DNA of 64,000 nt from Bacteroidales bacterium. GTDB taxonomy: Bacteria; Bacteroidota; Bacteroidia; Bacteroidales; UBA932. A model generated the notes under the pieces. The model saw nothing but the letters and a program-made list of their open reading frames with translations, ran no database searches and had not been told where the DNA came from. The position numbers were made by a program, and so were the translations under genes. The DNA is taken from contig JALCKZ010000001.1 of NCBI GenBank assembly GCA_022647615.1, forward strand, positions 46,178-110,177. Reading direction: 5' to 3'. Below, in pieces: positions 37,386-46,375 of this stretch. Position 1 is the first letter of the stretch. The number at the start of each line of letters is the position of its first letter.

Positions 37386-37853
37386 TTAATCCTCATAAGT
37401 GGTTTTCTTACAATCGCTCCACAACTCCTCCAGGCGATAAAACTCTCTATACTGAGATTGGAAAATATGCACTACAACATCTCCATAATCCAGGATAATC
37501 CAGAAAGAATTCTCCTTTCCCTGTTCTCTGACAGGCTTCTTATCGCATTTCATAATCATCTCATCCTCAACATTATCTGCAATCGCCCTAACTTGAGTAG
37601 TAGAATCCGCATTGCAAATGACAAAAAAATCACAAATGCTTGTCCCGATTTTTCTCAAATCCAGGGAGCAAACATTTTTTGCTTTTTTATCCAGCATTGC
37701 ATTGGCAATAACGCTTACCGCTTTTATACCCTCCTTATTCTCAACAACTTTCACAGGCGACATCTTTGCCTTTGGAACTCTTTTCACAGGTTGTTTTTTC
37801 ACAACTTTTTTAACGGCCTTTTTGCCGTCTGTTCCTTTCTGCTCTTTTCTCAT
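37386..37853 (-). CDS. rsfS: Ribosomal silencing factor RsfS
   Basis: Binds ribosomal protein L14 and blocks subunit joining under starvation. 155 aa from ATG 37853. The frame is open to 37907, but the promoter at 37882-37889 lies inside that extension and rules it out. The first 50 residues are Lys-rich (MRKEQKGTDGKKAVKKVVKK), longer than usual. The RsfS core follows: MLDKKAKNVCSLDLRKIGTSICDFFVICNADSTTQVRAIADNVED, then WIILDYGDVVVHIFQSQYREFYRLEELW. First gene of an operon with ftsH, cdsA, psd and rpe. Confidence 0.93.
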   Translation of the reverse strand: MRKEQKGTDGKKAVKKVVKKQPVKRVPKAKMSPVKVVENKEGIKAVSVIANAMLDKKAKNVCSLDLRKIGTSICDFFVICNADSTTQVRAIADNVEDEMIMKCDKKPVREQGKENSFWIILDYGDVVVHIFQSQYREFYRLEELWSDCKKTTYED

Positions 37854-37870
37854 ACTGCTTTGTAAATTAT

Positions 37871-37889
37871 TATCTTTGTAGCAAAGATA
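37871..37889. promoter_or_regulatory. Face-to-face -7 elements of birA and rsfS
   Basis: TATCTTTGTAGCAAAGATA contains TATCTTTG on plus (37871-37878, birA) and TATCTTTG on minus (37889-37882, rsfS). The predicted leaders are about 31 nt for birA and 22 nt for rsfS. The two polymerases would compete for the same DNA. Confidence 0.65.
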
Positions 37890-37915
37890 CAGCAAAAAAT
37901 CAGCCAAAAGACACT

Positions 37916-38731
37916 ATGCCCCAAAAAGTTGAAATAAAATGGTTTGAGACCACGGACTCAACAAATAACAGAGCCCTGGAAGGCGCCGAAAAAGCTCCCG
38001 ACAGATTTACGTGGGCCTCTGATTTTCAGACTGCAGGACGCGGTCAGAGAGGGAATAAATGGACCAGCAAAGCGGGAGACAATATCATGTTCAGCACGAT
38101 ATTTAAACCAGGTTTTATCTCTGCGCAGGAGCAATTTGCAATTTCCCAAATTTGCACGTTAGGTCTGCTTAACTACCTAAAAACCAAAGGCATAAATGCA
38201 AAAATCAAATGGCCCAACGATATCTACGTTGGAGACAAAAAGATATGCGGAATGCTCATAGAGAATGCTATAACGGGTGACAAACTGTCACAAAGCATCT
38301 GCGGCATTGGCCTAAATGTCAATCAGAGAGCGTTCCCTGAAAATATCCCAAATCCAACTTCAATGGCGCTCATTCTGGAATCTGGCAAGACAGGCAAAGA
38401 GCCAATTTGTTTTAATACTCACGACGAGCTCCCTTTGTTGCTGCAGGAAATTTTTAAAGAGTATGAGAGAGTCCGCAAGGAGCATGTCAGCCGCAAAAAT
38501 TTCAGCAAGCTCACAGAACGCTATTTATCAGCTCTGTACAGGATTGGAGAATTTCACAAGTACATAGATATGACAGGAGAGGAGGAGAAACATGTCGGGA
38601 ATAAAAAAGGAAAAGTCATTGAGGCTAAGATAGTTGGCATTGACGAGAATTCCTGCCTTGTACTGGAAAATAAAAAAGGCGAAAGAAAAACTTTCGCCTT
38701 TAAAGAGATTAGCTATATAATTAATCCCTAA
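37916..38731 (+). CDS. birA: Biotin--[acetyl-CoA-carboxylase] ligase
   Basis: Attaches biotin to biotin carboxyl carrier proteins. 271 aa with no N-terminal DNA-binding domain, so a monofunctional ligase and not a repressor. Motifs: TTDSTNNRAL, the biotinoyl-AMP loop GRGQRGNKW (about 42-50), KWPNDIYVGDKKICGMLIE and the GIGLNVNQ strand. The C-terminal SH3-like cap contains VGIDENSCLVLENKKGERKTFAF. The last codons form a hairpin (38673-38701) that is the probable terminator of the opposite transcript. Its stop overlaps the 3' end of the nucleotidase gene by 4 bp. Confidence 0.96.
   Translation: MPQKVEIKWFETTDSTNNRALEGAEKAPDRFTWASDFQTAGRGQRGNKWTSKAGDNIMFSTIFKPGFISAQEQFAISQICTLGLLNYLKTKGINAKIKWPNDIYVGDKKICGMLIENAITGDKLSQSICGIGLNVNQRAFPENIPNPTSMALILESGKTGKEPICFNTHDELPLLLQEIFKEYERVRKEHVSRKNFSKLTERYLSALYRIGEFHKYIDMTGEEEKHVGNKKGKVIEAKIVGIDENSCLVLENKKGERKTFAFKEISYIINP
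38673..38701 (-). terminator. Terminator of the pyrF/nucleotidase transcript, inside birA
   Basis: AAAGGCGAAAG-AAAAA-CTTTCGCCTTT stem; on minus it is followed by a U-run (A-run at 38672-38677). It lies 27 bp past the nucleotidase stop and within the birA reading frame. Confidence 0.75.
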
Positions 38732-40641
38732 TTTTCCTCTTTAACTTTCTTGGAAGATTTTTTCACAACCTTGATAATACCAATGATTATCAGGATAATG
38801 ACAGCAATGCCTGCTGCCGTACAACCGACATATTTTACCCAGACGCCCATGCTTCTTTCGTCCGTTCCGGCAGTTACCGCAGCATTTGGCTGTGAACCTC
38901 TCAGGCGCAAATACTCCGCAAATGCATACCACTCATTTACGCTTACGGGAAGTTTTGAACGCTCTGACGGACCTAATACAAGCATATCGTCAATTGATGC
39001 TATGCGATTTCCAAGCTGAGTCTTTGGATAAATCTTTAACAATCCGTGAGAATTCTCATTTATGATATTGATGCACATAGCTGTGTAATAGCCCGTTATA
39101 ACATGATATAAAGTCTTATCATCTGTTTCTCTGCCATGCACGTAAACTTTTTTAACTCTTAAGAACGGAAGAGCTGCAGAATTATAAGTGTATTTAAGGC
39201 CGTAAAAAGTCATGTACGCATCGGGCATTTTACCCGCAATGGATGCATTTACTTCACAAAGCTCTTTCAGCTCCTTGCCTGAAACCCAGCACTCTACAAG
39301 AGGATAACCAAGTTTGCCCTCGGCATCCAAGCCAAGAGGAAGAATATCAAAAGCATCACTATATTTTATATCACCGGCAGCAAGACCCTTTCTAATTACT
39401 CCGGCGGGAACAACAGAAAACATTCTGTTTGTGTCCAAATCTTTCCCCTGTCCGGCGCGAACAGCTGCATAATAATAACTCCTTGCAACGGCATATCCCA
39501 GAGGGAAGTTGCCTTTTGCATCAGGTTGGCCGGCAAGAGGTTGCATCTGTTTTGACACTACTCCGGAAGGCGAAATTCCAAACTGTCTGTTAAATTTCCC
39601 AATTACTTTAAGCTCCACGCTGTCCAGCAAAATTTTTGCGGCAGGATCAGATGCAATATCAGATGGAACACTTTTTAGTTCGTAAAATAAAAGGTTGTGA
39701 GAATTCCCCTTTCCGGAACTCTTTCCACCTGAAATACCAAGCTCGCCAAGCAATGATCCGCCGGAACCCGCAGCTCCAATAACTACATTGCCTACACTCC
39801 ACGGCTTAAAGATTGCCTCATGGTCATGCCCGCTTATAATCACGTCAATATCGGGGCAAGCCTTAGCCAAAATGCCATCCTCGCTCTTATCTCTCAACAT
39901 GCTTCCGCTATGAGAAAGACAAATGATATAATTTACACCTTGTGATTTAAGTATCTGAACAACAGTCTTTGCCGTCTTCACCGGATCTAGAAGCGTCATA
40001 TTCTCCTTCTCATTGCTAACATTGAACGCACGTTCTCCAAGCAAGCCAAAGATTCCAATTTTAACTCCGTTTTTGTTTAGTATAACATAAGGCTTTTGTC
40101 CAATGTAAGAGCGCGCATTTTCAAAAACCACCTCATTAGTTTTATCAAGATTTGCGGTTACATTCATTGGGAAATTTATAGGCTGCTTTGTGATTGGATT
40201 AAGATTCCTTCCATGAATATTTGCGTTGTAATACATATATCCCAATGCCTTAAGACCTATGTCAAAATCATGATTTCCAAATACATACGCATCATACCCC
40301 ATCAAGCCAAGTCCCCTGTATTCAGAAGCTTCCGTATTTGTAACGGTGGAAAAAACGCTTCCCATTGCAATGTCTCCGGCATCTACAACAACTACCGCAA
40401 CTCCTTTCTTTTCATAGAATTCTCTCTCCTGTTTGATGAATGTAGCTAGCTGCGGATATTTATCAACGCAAGAGTGCATGTCTCCCGTAAAAAGAATTGC
40501 CAGAGAATGTGCAGGATATGCCTGATTTCCCGGCATTTGATTAGCCGGCTGCAGTGCCTGCGCATAACCTGACGGCGCAAAAGAAAATTCTAAACAAAGC
40601 AGCGTTGCTGCAATGAATAAGTTTCTCAAAGAGTATTTCAT
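38728..40641 (-). CDS. Membrane-anchored 5'-nucleotidase / metallophosphatase (UshA-like)
   Basis: Periplasmic nucleotidase or related phosphoesterase, 637 aa, signal peptide at 1-28. The calcineurin-like domain shows the metal motifs in order: FTGDMHSC (about 51-58), VVDAGDIAMGS, GNHDFDIG, and SGHDHE (near 270). The 5_nucleotid_C domain (about 350-560) has GYAVARSYYYAAVRAGQ, VVPAGVIRKGLAAGDIKYSDAFDILPLG and VLVLGPSER-type features. A C-terminal helix (AGIAVIILIIIGIIKVV, about 609-625) with a basic tail anchors it to the membrane. It follows pyrF by 7 bp, suggesting a pyrimidine-nucleotide link, though specificity is not shown. Confidence 0.9.
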   Translation of the reverse strand: MKYSLRNLFIAATLLCLEFSFAPSGYAQALQPANQMPGNQAYPAHSLAILFTGDMHSCVDKYPQLATFIKQEREFYEKKGVAVVVVDAGDIAMGSVFSTVTNTEASEYRGLGLMGYDAYVFGNHDFDIGLKALGYMYYNANIHGRNLNPITKQPINFPMNVTANLDKTNEVVFENARSYIGQKPYVILNKNGVKIGIFGLLGERAFNVSNEKENMTLLDPVKTAKTVVQILKSQGVNYIICLSHSGSMLRDKSEDGILAKACPDIDVIISGHDHEAIFKPWSVGNVVIGAAGSGGSLLGELGISGGKSSGKGNSHNLLFYELKSVPSDIASDPAAKILLDSVELKVIGKFNRQFGISPSGVVSKQMQPLAGQPDAKGNFPLGYAVARSYYYAAVRAGQGKDLDTNRMFSVVPAGVIRKGLAAGDIKYSDAFDILPLGLDAEGKLGYPLVECWVSGKELKELCEVNASIAGKMPDAYMTFYGLKYTYNSAALPFLRVKKVYVHGRETDDKTLYHVITGYYTAMCINIINENSHGLLKIYPKTQLGNRIASIDDMLVLGPSERSKLPVSVNEWYAFAEYLRLRGSQPNAAVTAGTDERSMGVWVKYVGCTAAGIAVIILIIIGIIKVVKKSSKKVKEEN

Positions 40642-40648
40642 AATATTA

Positions 40649-41497
40649 TTATTTTACAAACAAAGACATTTGCATTGCAAGCTCTTTTGCTTTTGCCTGA
40701 GCGGCAGAGGCAAAGTCTTTCTCCAAAGAGGCAAAAATAATTCCTCTGGAGGAGTTGACAAGGAGTCCGCAACTTCCATTAATTCCGTGAGTTGCAACTT
40801 CATTCACACTTCCGCCCTGCGCACCCACGCCGGGAACAAGGAAGAAACTGTCGGGAGCCAAAATCCTTATCTCAGCTAATTTTTCCGGACGCGTTGCCCC
40901 AACCACAAACATTATATTGCCGCTGTTTCCCCACTTAGCCGCCTCATGTATAACCTTCTCATAAAGAGGGACAATTTTCTTTTTGTCACCGACAGAATTT
41001 AATTCTACCCCGGCCGTCTCAAAATCCTCAGCAGATTTATTTGACGTAAGTGCAAGAACTATAGCCCATTTACCCTTGTACTTTAAGAAAGGAGAGACCG
41101 CATCTTCTCCCATAAACGGAGAAATTGTAACGGCATCAAAATTCATTCTTTCAAAAAATGCCTTTGCATATTGCTCCGCCGTATTGCCAATATCTCCGCG
41201 CTTGGCATCTGCAATCACAAAAATTTCCGGATAATATTTCTTGATATACTTTACTGTAAGAGCCATTTGCTCAAAGCCTTGCGCACCATTAGATTCATAG
41301 AAGGCAGTATTAATTTTATAGGCAACGGCATACCTCGCGGTAGCTTTCACTATAGCCTTATTGAATTCATACTGCGCGTTTGAAGCACCGAATTTTTCCT
41401 TAATACAAGCGGGGATTTTTGCAAGATCAGAATCTAATCCTACGCACAAGAAGCTTTTCTTCTTTTTGATTTGATTGTATAACTCTTTGTATGTCAT
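40649..41497 (-). CDS. pyrF: Orotidine 5'-phosphate decarboxylase, type 2
   Basis: Last step of UMP synthesis. 282 aa from ATG 41497 (MTYKELYNQIKKKKSFLCVGLDSD); an earlier ATG adds five residues. The length and the motif FVIADAKRGDIGNTAEQYAKAFF (catalytic Lys/Asp set near 90-100) identify the type 2 subfamily. GLDSDLAKIP near the start, TISPFMGEDAVSPFL and LVPGVGAQGG near the C-terminus complete the phosphate-binding barrel. It lies 52 bp downstream of clpX on the same strand and 7 bp before the nucleotidase. One CTGTCGGGA copy (40848-40856) lies in its coding region. Confidence 0.95.
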   Translation of the reverse strand: MTYKELYNQIKKKKSFLCVGLDSDLAKIPACIKEKFGASNAQYEFNKAIVKATARYAVAYKINTAFYESNGAQGFEQMALTVKYIKKYYPEIFVIADAKRGDIGNTAEQYAKAFFERMNFDAVTISPFMGEDAVSPFLKYKGKWAIVLALTSNKSAEDFETAGVELNSVGDKKKIVPLYEKVIHEAAKWGNSGNIMFVVGATRPEKLAEIRILAPDSFFLVPGVGAQGGSVNEVATHGINGSCGLLVNSSRGIIFASLEKDFASAAQAKAKELAMQMSLFVK

Positions 41498-41549
41498 TAT
41501 GCTAACTAACAATCATTTAAATGCGGAGAATTATTTGCGGAGCACCGCG

Positions 41550-42869
41550 TTATGCTCTTAAGAATAAATTTCCGGTCAATTTATTAACCTTCTCCTCTGC
41601 ATACTTAAGCGTAATCCTAAACTCTTTTGGAGCCTTTGACGATTTCTCTCCTGCAGCATCATCTCTCTTTTTCTCAGAAGGAGCATCATACATAGCATCC
41701 AGCATAATTGCCTCACATATAGAGCGTAAGCCGCGCGCACCAAGGTTATACTTCAAAGCGGTATCTGCTATAAAATTAAGCACATCATCCCCTATCTCCA
41801 GCTTAATTCCGTCCATCTTGAACAGCAGCTGATACTGCTTGATAAGAGCATTCTTAGGCTTTGTTAAAATATCCAAAAGCGCCTGTTTGCCAAGCGGATG
41901 CAAATATGTTACAACAGGAAGTCTTCCAATAAGTTCCGGTATCAGACCATAAGAGCGCAAATCCTGAGGAGCAATATACTTAAGCATCTCCTTGCGGTCA
42001 ACTCCCGCGAGTTTTTGCTGCACCCCGTAGCCAACAACTTTTGTATTCAGTCTCTGAGCTATCTTCTTCTCTATCCCTTCAAAGGCGCCGCCGCAGATGA
42101 ACAAAATATTTTTTGTATCCACTGCAATCATCTTCTGTTCAGGATGTTTGCGTCCACCTTGAGGAGGAACGTTTACAATGTTTCCTTCCAAAATTTTCAG
42201 CAAAGCCTGCTGAACTCCCTCGCCTGAAACATCTCTTGTGATTGACGGATTATCGCTCTTGCGCGCAATCTTATCTATCTCATCTATAAAGACAATTCCC
42301 ATCTCCGCCTTTTCTACAACGTAGTCCGCATCCTGTAAAAGACGTGTAAGGATACTCTCCACATCCTCTCCAACATACCCCGCCTCAGTAAGGACGGTAG
42401 CATCCACAATTGCAAAAGGCAAATGAAGCATTTTTGCTATTGTCCTGGCCAGCAGGGTTTTGCCTGTGCCGGTAGGTCCCACTAAAAGTACATTTGATTT
42501 CTCCAGGTCAAAATCATCTTTGCCCTTCTCATCTGCATGAAGAATTCTTTTATAGTGATTATAGACAGCAACGGAGAGATATTTTTTTGCCTCATCCTGT
42601 CCAATGACATAGTTGTCCAAAAACTTATGAATCTCCTTTGGAGTCATAAGATTAAAATCCTTTTTTGCCTGCTCGGTGAACTGCTTTGTATCTTTTTTAT
42701 CCAGTCCGATTACATCCTTCAAATAACTGTATGTCTGAGCAATACAGTCACTGCAGACATATCCGTATCTGCCCTCCAGAAGAAGCTCCGCCTCTCCCTC
42801 CTTTCTGCCGCAAATTGCACATCTTTTTTCAGGTGTCTGCGGTCCTTTTCCCTTTTGTTCCTCTGCCAT
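41550..42869 (-). CDS. clpX: ATP-dependent Clp protease ATP-binding subunit ClpX
   Basis: AAA+ unfoldase that feeds substrates to ClpP. 439 aa. The zinc-binding domain has [13 protein letters not shown] and CSDC (about 17-42). Walker [13 protein letters not shown] (near 130), Walker [14 protein letters not shown], the pore loop GYVGEDV, the IGF-type ClpP loop region around GYGVQQK, and [11 protein letters not shown] are present. Length is typical. It is the third gene of the tig-clpP-clpX cluster, 53 bp after clpP. The palindrome CTGTCGCGACAG (42878-42889) lies in that gap, 9 bp upstream of the ATG. Confidence 0.97.
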   Translation of the reverse strand: MAEEQKGKGPQTPEKRCAICGRKEGEAELLLEGRYGYVCSDCIAQTYSYLKDVIGLDKKDTKQFTEQAKKDFNLMTPKEIHKFLDNYVIGQDEAKKYLSVAVYNHYKRILHADEKGKDDFDLEKSNVLLVGPTGTGKTLLARTIAKMLHLPFAIVDATVLTEAGYVGEDVESILTRLLQDADYVVEKAEMGIVFIDEIDKIARKSDNPSITRDVSGEGVQQALLKILEGNIVNVPPQGGRKHPEQKMIAVDTKNILFICGGAFEGIEKKIAQRLNTKVVGYGVQQKLAGVDRKEMLKYIAPQDLRSYGLIPELIGRLPVVTYLHPLGKQALLDILTKPKNALIKQYQLLFKMDGIKLEIGDDVLNFIADTALKYNLGARGLRSICEAIMLDAMYDAPSEKKRDDAAGEKSSKAPKEFRITLKYAEEKVNKLTGNLFLRA

Positions 42870-42877
42870 TTTAATTT

Positions 42878-42889
42878 CTGTCGCGACAG
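42878..42889. repeat. Perfect palindrome CTGTCGCGACAG before clpX
   Basis: Noncoding copy in the clpP-clpX gap, just upstream of the clpX start codon. Identical to the palindromes at 17974-17985 and 60049-60060. Confidence 0.6.
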
Positions 42890-42922
42890 TTATTTTTATT
42901 TTTACTTCCCACTTTTTACCTC

Positions 42923-43669
42923 TTACTTCTTGCCCTTATTGTCTTTCCCAAGAATCTCATCTATCATTCCGTACTCCTTGGCCTCAGTTGAAGTCATCCA
43001 GTAATCACGGTCTGCATCCTTCTCTATCTGCTTGATACTCTTACCTGTATTCAAAGCCAATGACTCATAAAGTTCCTTGCGGGTCTTGACAATTTCTCTA
43101 GCCTCAATCTCTATATCGGCAGCCTGTCCTTCCGCTCCGCCCATTGGCTGATGAATCATAATTCTTGAGTGAGGAAGAGCGCTTCTCTTCCCTTTTACTC
43201 CTGCCGCAAGAAGAATTGCAGCCATAGATGCCGCCATTCCGGTGCATATTGTAGCTACCTGAGAATGAACAAGATTCATGGTATCGTAAATACCCCATCC
43301 TGCATAAACAGCACCACCCGGAGAATTAATATAAAGCTGAATATCAGAAGCAGAATCAGCTGAATCCAAGTAAAGAAGCTGAGCCTGAATTATGTTTGCA
43401 ACGTCGTCATTGATAGGCACTCCAAGAAAAATAATCCTATCCATCATCAAGCGGGAGAACACGTCCATCGTGGCAACATTAAGCTGCCTCTCCTCAATGA
43501 TTGTCGGATTAATATATGCATTCCTTGATGCTCCGCGGGCAGATGCGGATGAGCGTACAGCTGCGGAAACCGCAGGAACAGACTGACTCACCAGTTTTCT
43601 ATAACCACTTAAAGTCAAGGATTTTACACCGCACTTTCCAGCGGCAAATTTTTCAAAATCACTCTTCAT
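42923..43669 (-). CDS. clpP: ATP-dependent Clp protease proteolytic subunit ClpP
   Basis: Serine protease chamber of the Clp system, 248 aa against about 200 in E. coli. The first 55 residues are an Ala/Ser-rich extension ([20 protein letters not shown]) before the conserved [30 protein letters not shown]. The catalytic Ser is in [12 protein letters not shown], the His in RIMIHQP and the Asp in DADRDYWM, all intact. The extension could be a propeptide removed on assembly, or the true start could be a later codon; Bacteroidota ClpP often carries such an extension. It lies between tig (upstream, 86 bp) and clpX. Confidence 0.96.
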   Translation of the reverse strand: MKSDFEKFAAGKCGVKSLTLSGYRKLVSQSVPAVSAAVRSSASARGASRNAYINPTIIEERQLNVATMDVFSRLMMDRIIFLGVPINDDVANIIQAQLLYLDSADSASDIQLYINSPGGAVYAGWGIYDTMNLVHSQVATICTGMAASMAAILLAAGVKGKRSALPHSRIMIHQPMGGAEGQAADIEIEAREIVKTRKELYESLALNTGKSIKQIEKDADRDYWMTSTEAKEYGMIDEILGKDNKGKK

Positions 43670-43755
43670 AAATTCTCCTTTTAAAATACCTTTTTGTTAT
43701 AATTATTTTAAGTACTCGTCAAAAATTTGCGCTGCTGCTTAGCGACACGGCATTG

Positions 43756-45096
43756 TTATTTGGAGCCGTTCTCCTTTGCATTCAATTTAATAAGCTCAGC
43801 TTGCGTAATATCCTTGGTATCAACAGTTATGATACCCTTAAGATACTCAACGACTTTATCCTCTTCGCACTTCTCAAATATTTTGCTTACCTCTTTTTCA
43901 TTTTGAAGAACGCTCTCTGAATACTTATCCAGCTGCTCATCAGGGACATCCATCATTCCGTACATAGCAAACTGGTTAGCAGTCATCTTCTTAGCCTCAG
44001 CTTTTAGATCTTCTTTCTTTACCTGCATCTTCTGCTCTTCAACAACCTTGCGGGTAATCATCTGCCAGCGATAATCCTGCAGGAACAGAGGGAACTCCTT
44101 ATCTATCTGCTCCATAGTAAATTTACCCTCATTAATATTGAACAGCCACTGCTTTAGGAATTTCTCCGGAAGCTCCAGCTTACATTTCTTAATCATGTAA
44201 TCTACAAGGTCTTTGCGGAATCTGTAATCACTCTCCTGCTTGTACTCTCCCTCAATTCTCTCTGTCAGCTTTGCGTCAAACTCCTCAGATGTCTTAACCT
44301 TATCTTTTCCAAATAATCTGTCGCGAACTTCCTGAGTCTCCTCTGCAGGTTTGAACGTCTTAACCTCCTGAACCTTAACTGTATATTTAGGATTGGAATT
44401 ATCCATCTCCTCTTTCTTAACTTTCAAAAGAGCGGCGCGGTCAACCTCATTAGGGAACGCCTTTACAACATCAATCTGGAATGCATCACCCTTCTTCTTT
44501 CCAAGGAACTGCTTCTTTGCGTCCTTATCCAAAGTCTTAAGAGTTACATAAGTCTTCTCAACTTTCTTGTCTCCCTGCTCCAAATCTACAACCATAAAGT
44601 CCTCTTCTCCAGCTGTTTCCGTATCCACAAGTTTGCCAAACTGCTTAAGCATATCCGCCTTGTACTCTTTGAAAGCCTCCGGAGTAAGCTTGATATTATA
44701 ATACTTTACTTTATCGCTCTTGCTTGCATCTACCTTAACCTCAGGCTTTACAGCAAAGTCAAAGATAAATTCAAAGTTTTCATCCTTCTCCCAGTCAATC
44801 TTCTTCTGAAGCCCCTCATCCGGAATTGGCTCTCCGATAAGGTCTAACTTATTCTCCTTCACATAGTTGTTAATCCCCTCGGACAACATTCCGTTAACTG
44901 CGTCCGCCATTGCAGATGTTCCATACATCTTCTCTATCAGACCCATAGGAGCCATTCCCTTGCGGAATCCTCTAATCTCAGCCTTTCTGCGATACTCGCG
45001 CAATGATTTCATCTTCTTTTCATTAGCCTCTGCCTTCTCTATGTTAACTGTAAGAATGTACGTCAGCTTGTCGGTTTCTTTCTTCTCTATTTTCAT
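43756..45096 (-). CDS. tig: Trigger factor
   Basis: Ribosome-associated folding chaperone. 446 aa from ATG 45096 (MKIEKKETDKLTYILTVN), which matches family N-termini; the open frame extends 34 codons upstream without similarity. The ribosome-binding loop appears as YRRKAEIRGFRKGMAPMGLIEKMYG (the GFRxGxxP signature). Middle and C-terminal regions are Lys/Glu-rich helices expected of the substrate-cradling arms; a clear FKBP-type isomerase domain is not obvious, as is common in Bacteroidota. First gene of tig-clpP-clpX. A variant motif (CTATCGGGA on minus, 45207-45215) lies upstream. Confidence 0.93.
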   Translation of the reverse strand: MKIEKKETDKLTYILTVNIEKAEANEKKMKSLREYRRKAEIRGFRKGMAPMGLIEKMYGTSAMADAVNGMLSEGINNYVKENKLDLIGEPIPDEGLQKKIDWEKDENFEFIFDFAVKPEVKVDASKSDKVKYYNIKLTPEAFKEYKADMLKQFGKLVDTETAGEEDFMVVDLEQGDKKVEKTYVTLKTLDKDAKKQFLGKKKGDAFQIDVVKAFPNEVDRAALLKVKKEEMDNSNPKYTVKVQEVKTFKPAEETQEVRDRLFGKDKVKTSEEFDAKLTERIEGEYKQESDYRFRKDLVDYMIKKCKLELPEKFLKQWLFNINEGKFTMEQIDKEFPLFLQDYRWQMITRKVVEEQKMQVKKEDLKAEAKKMTANQFAMYGMMDVPDEQLDKYSESVLQNEKEVSKIFEKCEEDKVVEYLKGIITVDTKDITQAELIKLNAKENGSK

Positions 45097-45264
45097 AATG
45101 TATATACGTTTATTATTCAGTTTTATTACGGCGGAAAACCCGCCTGCATTAAAGTTGGCGAATTTACGGTTTTTCTTGCTTTTCCGCAAACCCGCCACCT
45201 ATTTACTCCCGATAGACCATCATATTACAATATCCTAAAATAATTTCTACGTAATGATAACAAG
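45097..45264. other. Intergenic leader region of tig
   Basis: No gene seen. It holds a variant of the dispersed motif at 45207-45215 and, at 45256-45265, GATAACAAGG, the complement of the CCTTGTTATC tail found after other terminators. Confidence 0.5.
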
Positions 45265-45291
45265 GCAAAAATCTGCTACGCAGATTTTTGC
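45265..45291. terminator. Terminator-like hairpin after repeat E
   Basis: GCAAAAATCTGC-TAC-GCAGATTTTTGC, a 12-bp perfect stem with T and A runs inside the arms. In minus orientation it follows repeat copy E and is followed by CCTTGTTATC. Confidence 0.7.
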
Positions 45292-45397
45292 CCGCGCCGG
45301 AGGCGCGTGCCTCCCTCATGGCGTCAGCCATGTAGACCACAAAAAAAGGCGCCGCTTTGTGGCGCCTTTTACGCATGCGAGGCAAAGCCGAGCATGC
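45290..45397 (-). repeat. Structured intergenic repeat, copy E
   Basis: Minus orientation, beginning 3 bp after the Fic stop. Hairpin 0 is GCATGC-TCGGCTTTGCCTC-GCATGC. Hairpin 1 is AAAAGGCGCC-ACAAAGC-GGCGCCTTTT. The linker is GTGGTCTA. Hairpin 2 is CATGGC-TGAC-GCCATG. The 3' box is GCACGCGCCTCCGGCGCGG, as in copy A. All stems differ from copies B and C while pairing is preserved and the ACAAAGC loop is kept. Confidence 0.8.
45344..45370. terminator. Hairpin 1 of repeat E, terminator-like
   Basis: AAAAGGCGCC / GGCGCCTTTT stem with 7-nt loop and flanking A and T runs. It can serve as terminator of the Fic gene on minus. Confidence 0.65.
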
Positions 45398-45399
45398 TA

Positions 45400-46107
45400 T
45401 TAATTTTCTTCGTAGTAATAAGAATAATCTATTCCTTTCATGAAAACCTCTCGGTCATTTATTTTATCGGTCAATGCCGATTTGATGATTTTTTTAATAG
45501 GGCCACTATCCACTGGACTTTTTACCATCGCATTAAGATATTCGCTCTTGCTAATCTTGCTCCAGTCTACGCACATCGAGAGTCTTTCTTTCAATAGCAT
45601 ATCAAGCCAAATACGGGTACTGCGTCCGTTCCCCTCCATAAAAGGATGAGCAATATTCATCTCAACATACTTGTCTAAAATTTCATCAAAAGTTCCATCA
45701 GGCATATTCTCAATCTTGCTCAAAGTATTCTCAAGATACTGCACCATAGCAAATTGGAAACTTCCTTTTGCAATATTTTTATTCCTAATTTTCCCGGCAA
45801 AATCGTACAATCCGCCAAAAAGATATGCATGGATCTGTCTAAGACTCTTAACTTTACCAACATCTTCCTTACTCACAAGATTACTCTCAAAGAATGCATA
45901 CGCTTTCTTTTTACTTTGGCCATCAATTGAACTATCGCTGTATAGAAACCAGTCTAGGAACCTTGAAGCCTTAGTATTTGGAAAATGTTTTGCCAATGAA
46001 GTTATCCCATCACTATCCAAAGTATCAGTTAAATACTTCTTTCCGTCAGAGGCAGGAACATGCAGTTTGTGAGTATCACTCACGAACTGACTTCCCTCTC
46101 TTTTCAA
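45400..46107 (-). pseudogene. Fic family protein, probably 5'-truncated
   Basis: Fic-domain protein (235 aa from a TTG at 46107). Fic enzymes usually transfer AMP to Ser, Thr or Tyr of target proteins. The active-site motif HPFMEGNGRSTR (about 154-165) is complete. The first 45 residues (HVPASDGKKYLTDTLDSDGI, then KHFPNTKASRFLDWF) look like the end of an antirepressor/Bro-type domain that should extend further. The frame stays open upstream for 26 codons (DDYKKAGNYWRWLKKK) without ATG or GTG until a TGA inside the 130-bp element at 46185-46314. I infer that the element removed the original start. It could still be expressed from TTG. Confidence 0.65.
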
Positions 46108-46184
46108 CTTTTTTTTAAGCCATCTCCAATAATTGCCAGCCTTTTTGTAATCATCTTGTTGATTGAGAATTGCGACAAGCCATT

Positions 46185-46314
46185 CTCATAGCCTATAAAA
46201 AAACTAATTCACTGATAATGTACTCGTTATGAGCTTCCGTTGGGCCGATTTACGCCCAACGTAGCCTTGCAACAGGCTGTGAATACGATAGTTAACGTTT
46301 TTATAGCCTATGAG
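46185..46314. mobile_element. MITE-like 130-bp inverted-repeat element
   Basis: Ends CTCATAGCCTATAAAAA (46185-46201) and TTTTTATAGCCTATGAG (46298-46314) are inverted repeats with one mismatch, flanked on both sides by ATT (46182-46184 and 46315-46317), a possible 3-bp target duplication. Inside, ATTCAC/GTGAAT encloses CGTTGGGC/GCCCAACG and AGCCT/AGGCT hairpins. No coding capacity, so non-autonomous if mobile. Confidence 0.55.
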
Positions 46315-46340
46315 ATTCGCGGTGCCGCAAGCAAAAATAA

Positions 46341-46368
46341 AAAGAGCAGAGGTTTTCCTCTGCTCTTT
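46341..46368. terminator. Bidirectional terminator next to tRNA-Leu
   Basis: AAAGAGCAGAGG-TTTT-CCTCTGCTCTTT, a 12-bp stem with A/T tails. It lies 7 bp beyond the 3' end of the tRNA on minus. Confidence 0.85.
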
Positions 46369-46375
46369 TCTCACG

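Noticed and set aside
45097..45198. 34-codon N-terminal extension of trigger factor
   Set aside because: No similarity to the family; MKIEKKETDK at 45096 matches the usual start.
46238..46261. GTTGGGC and GCCCAAC, matching integron attC core and inverse core consensus
   Set aside because: They form the arms of a small hairpin in the wrong order and spacing for attC, and no second core pair or integrase is present.
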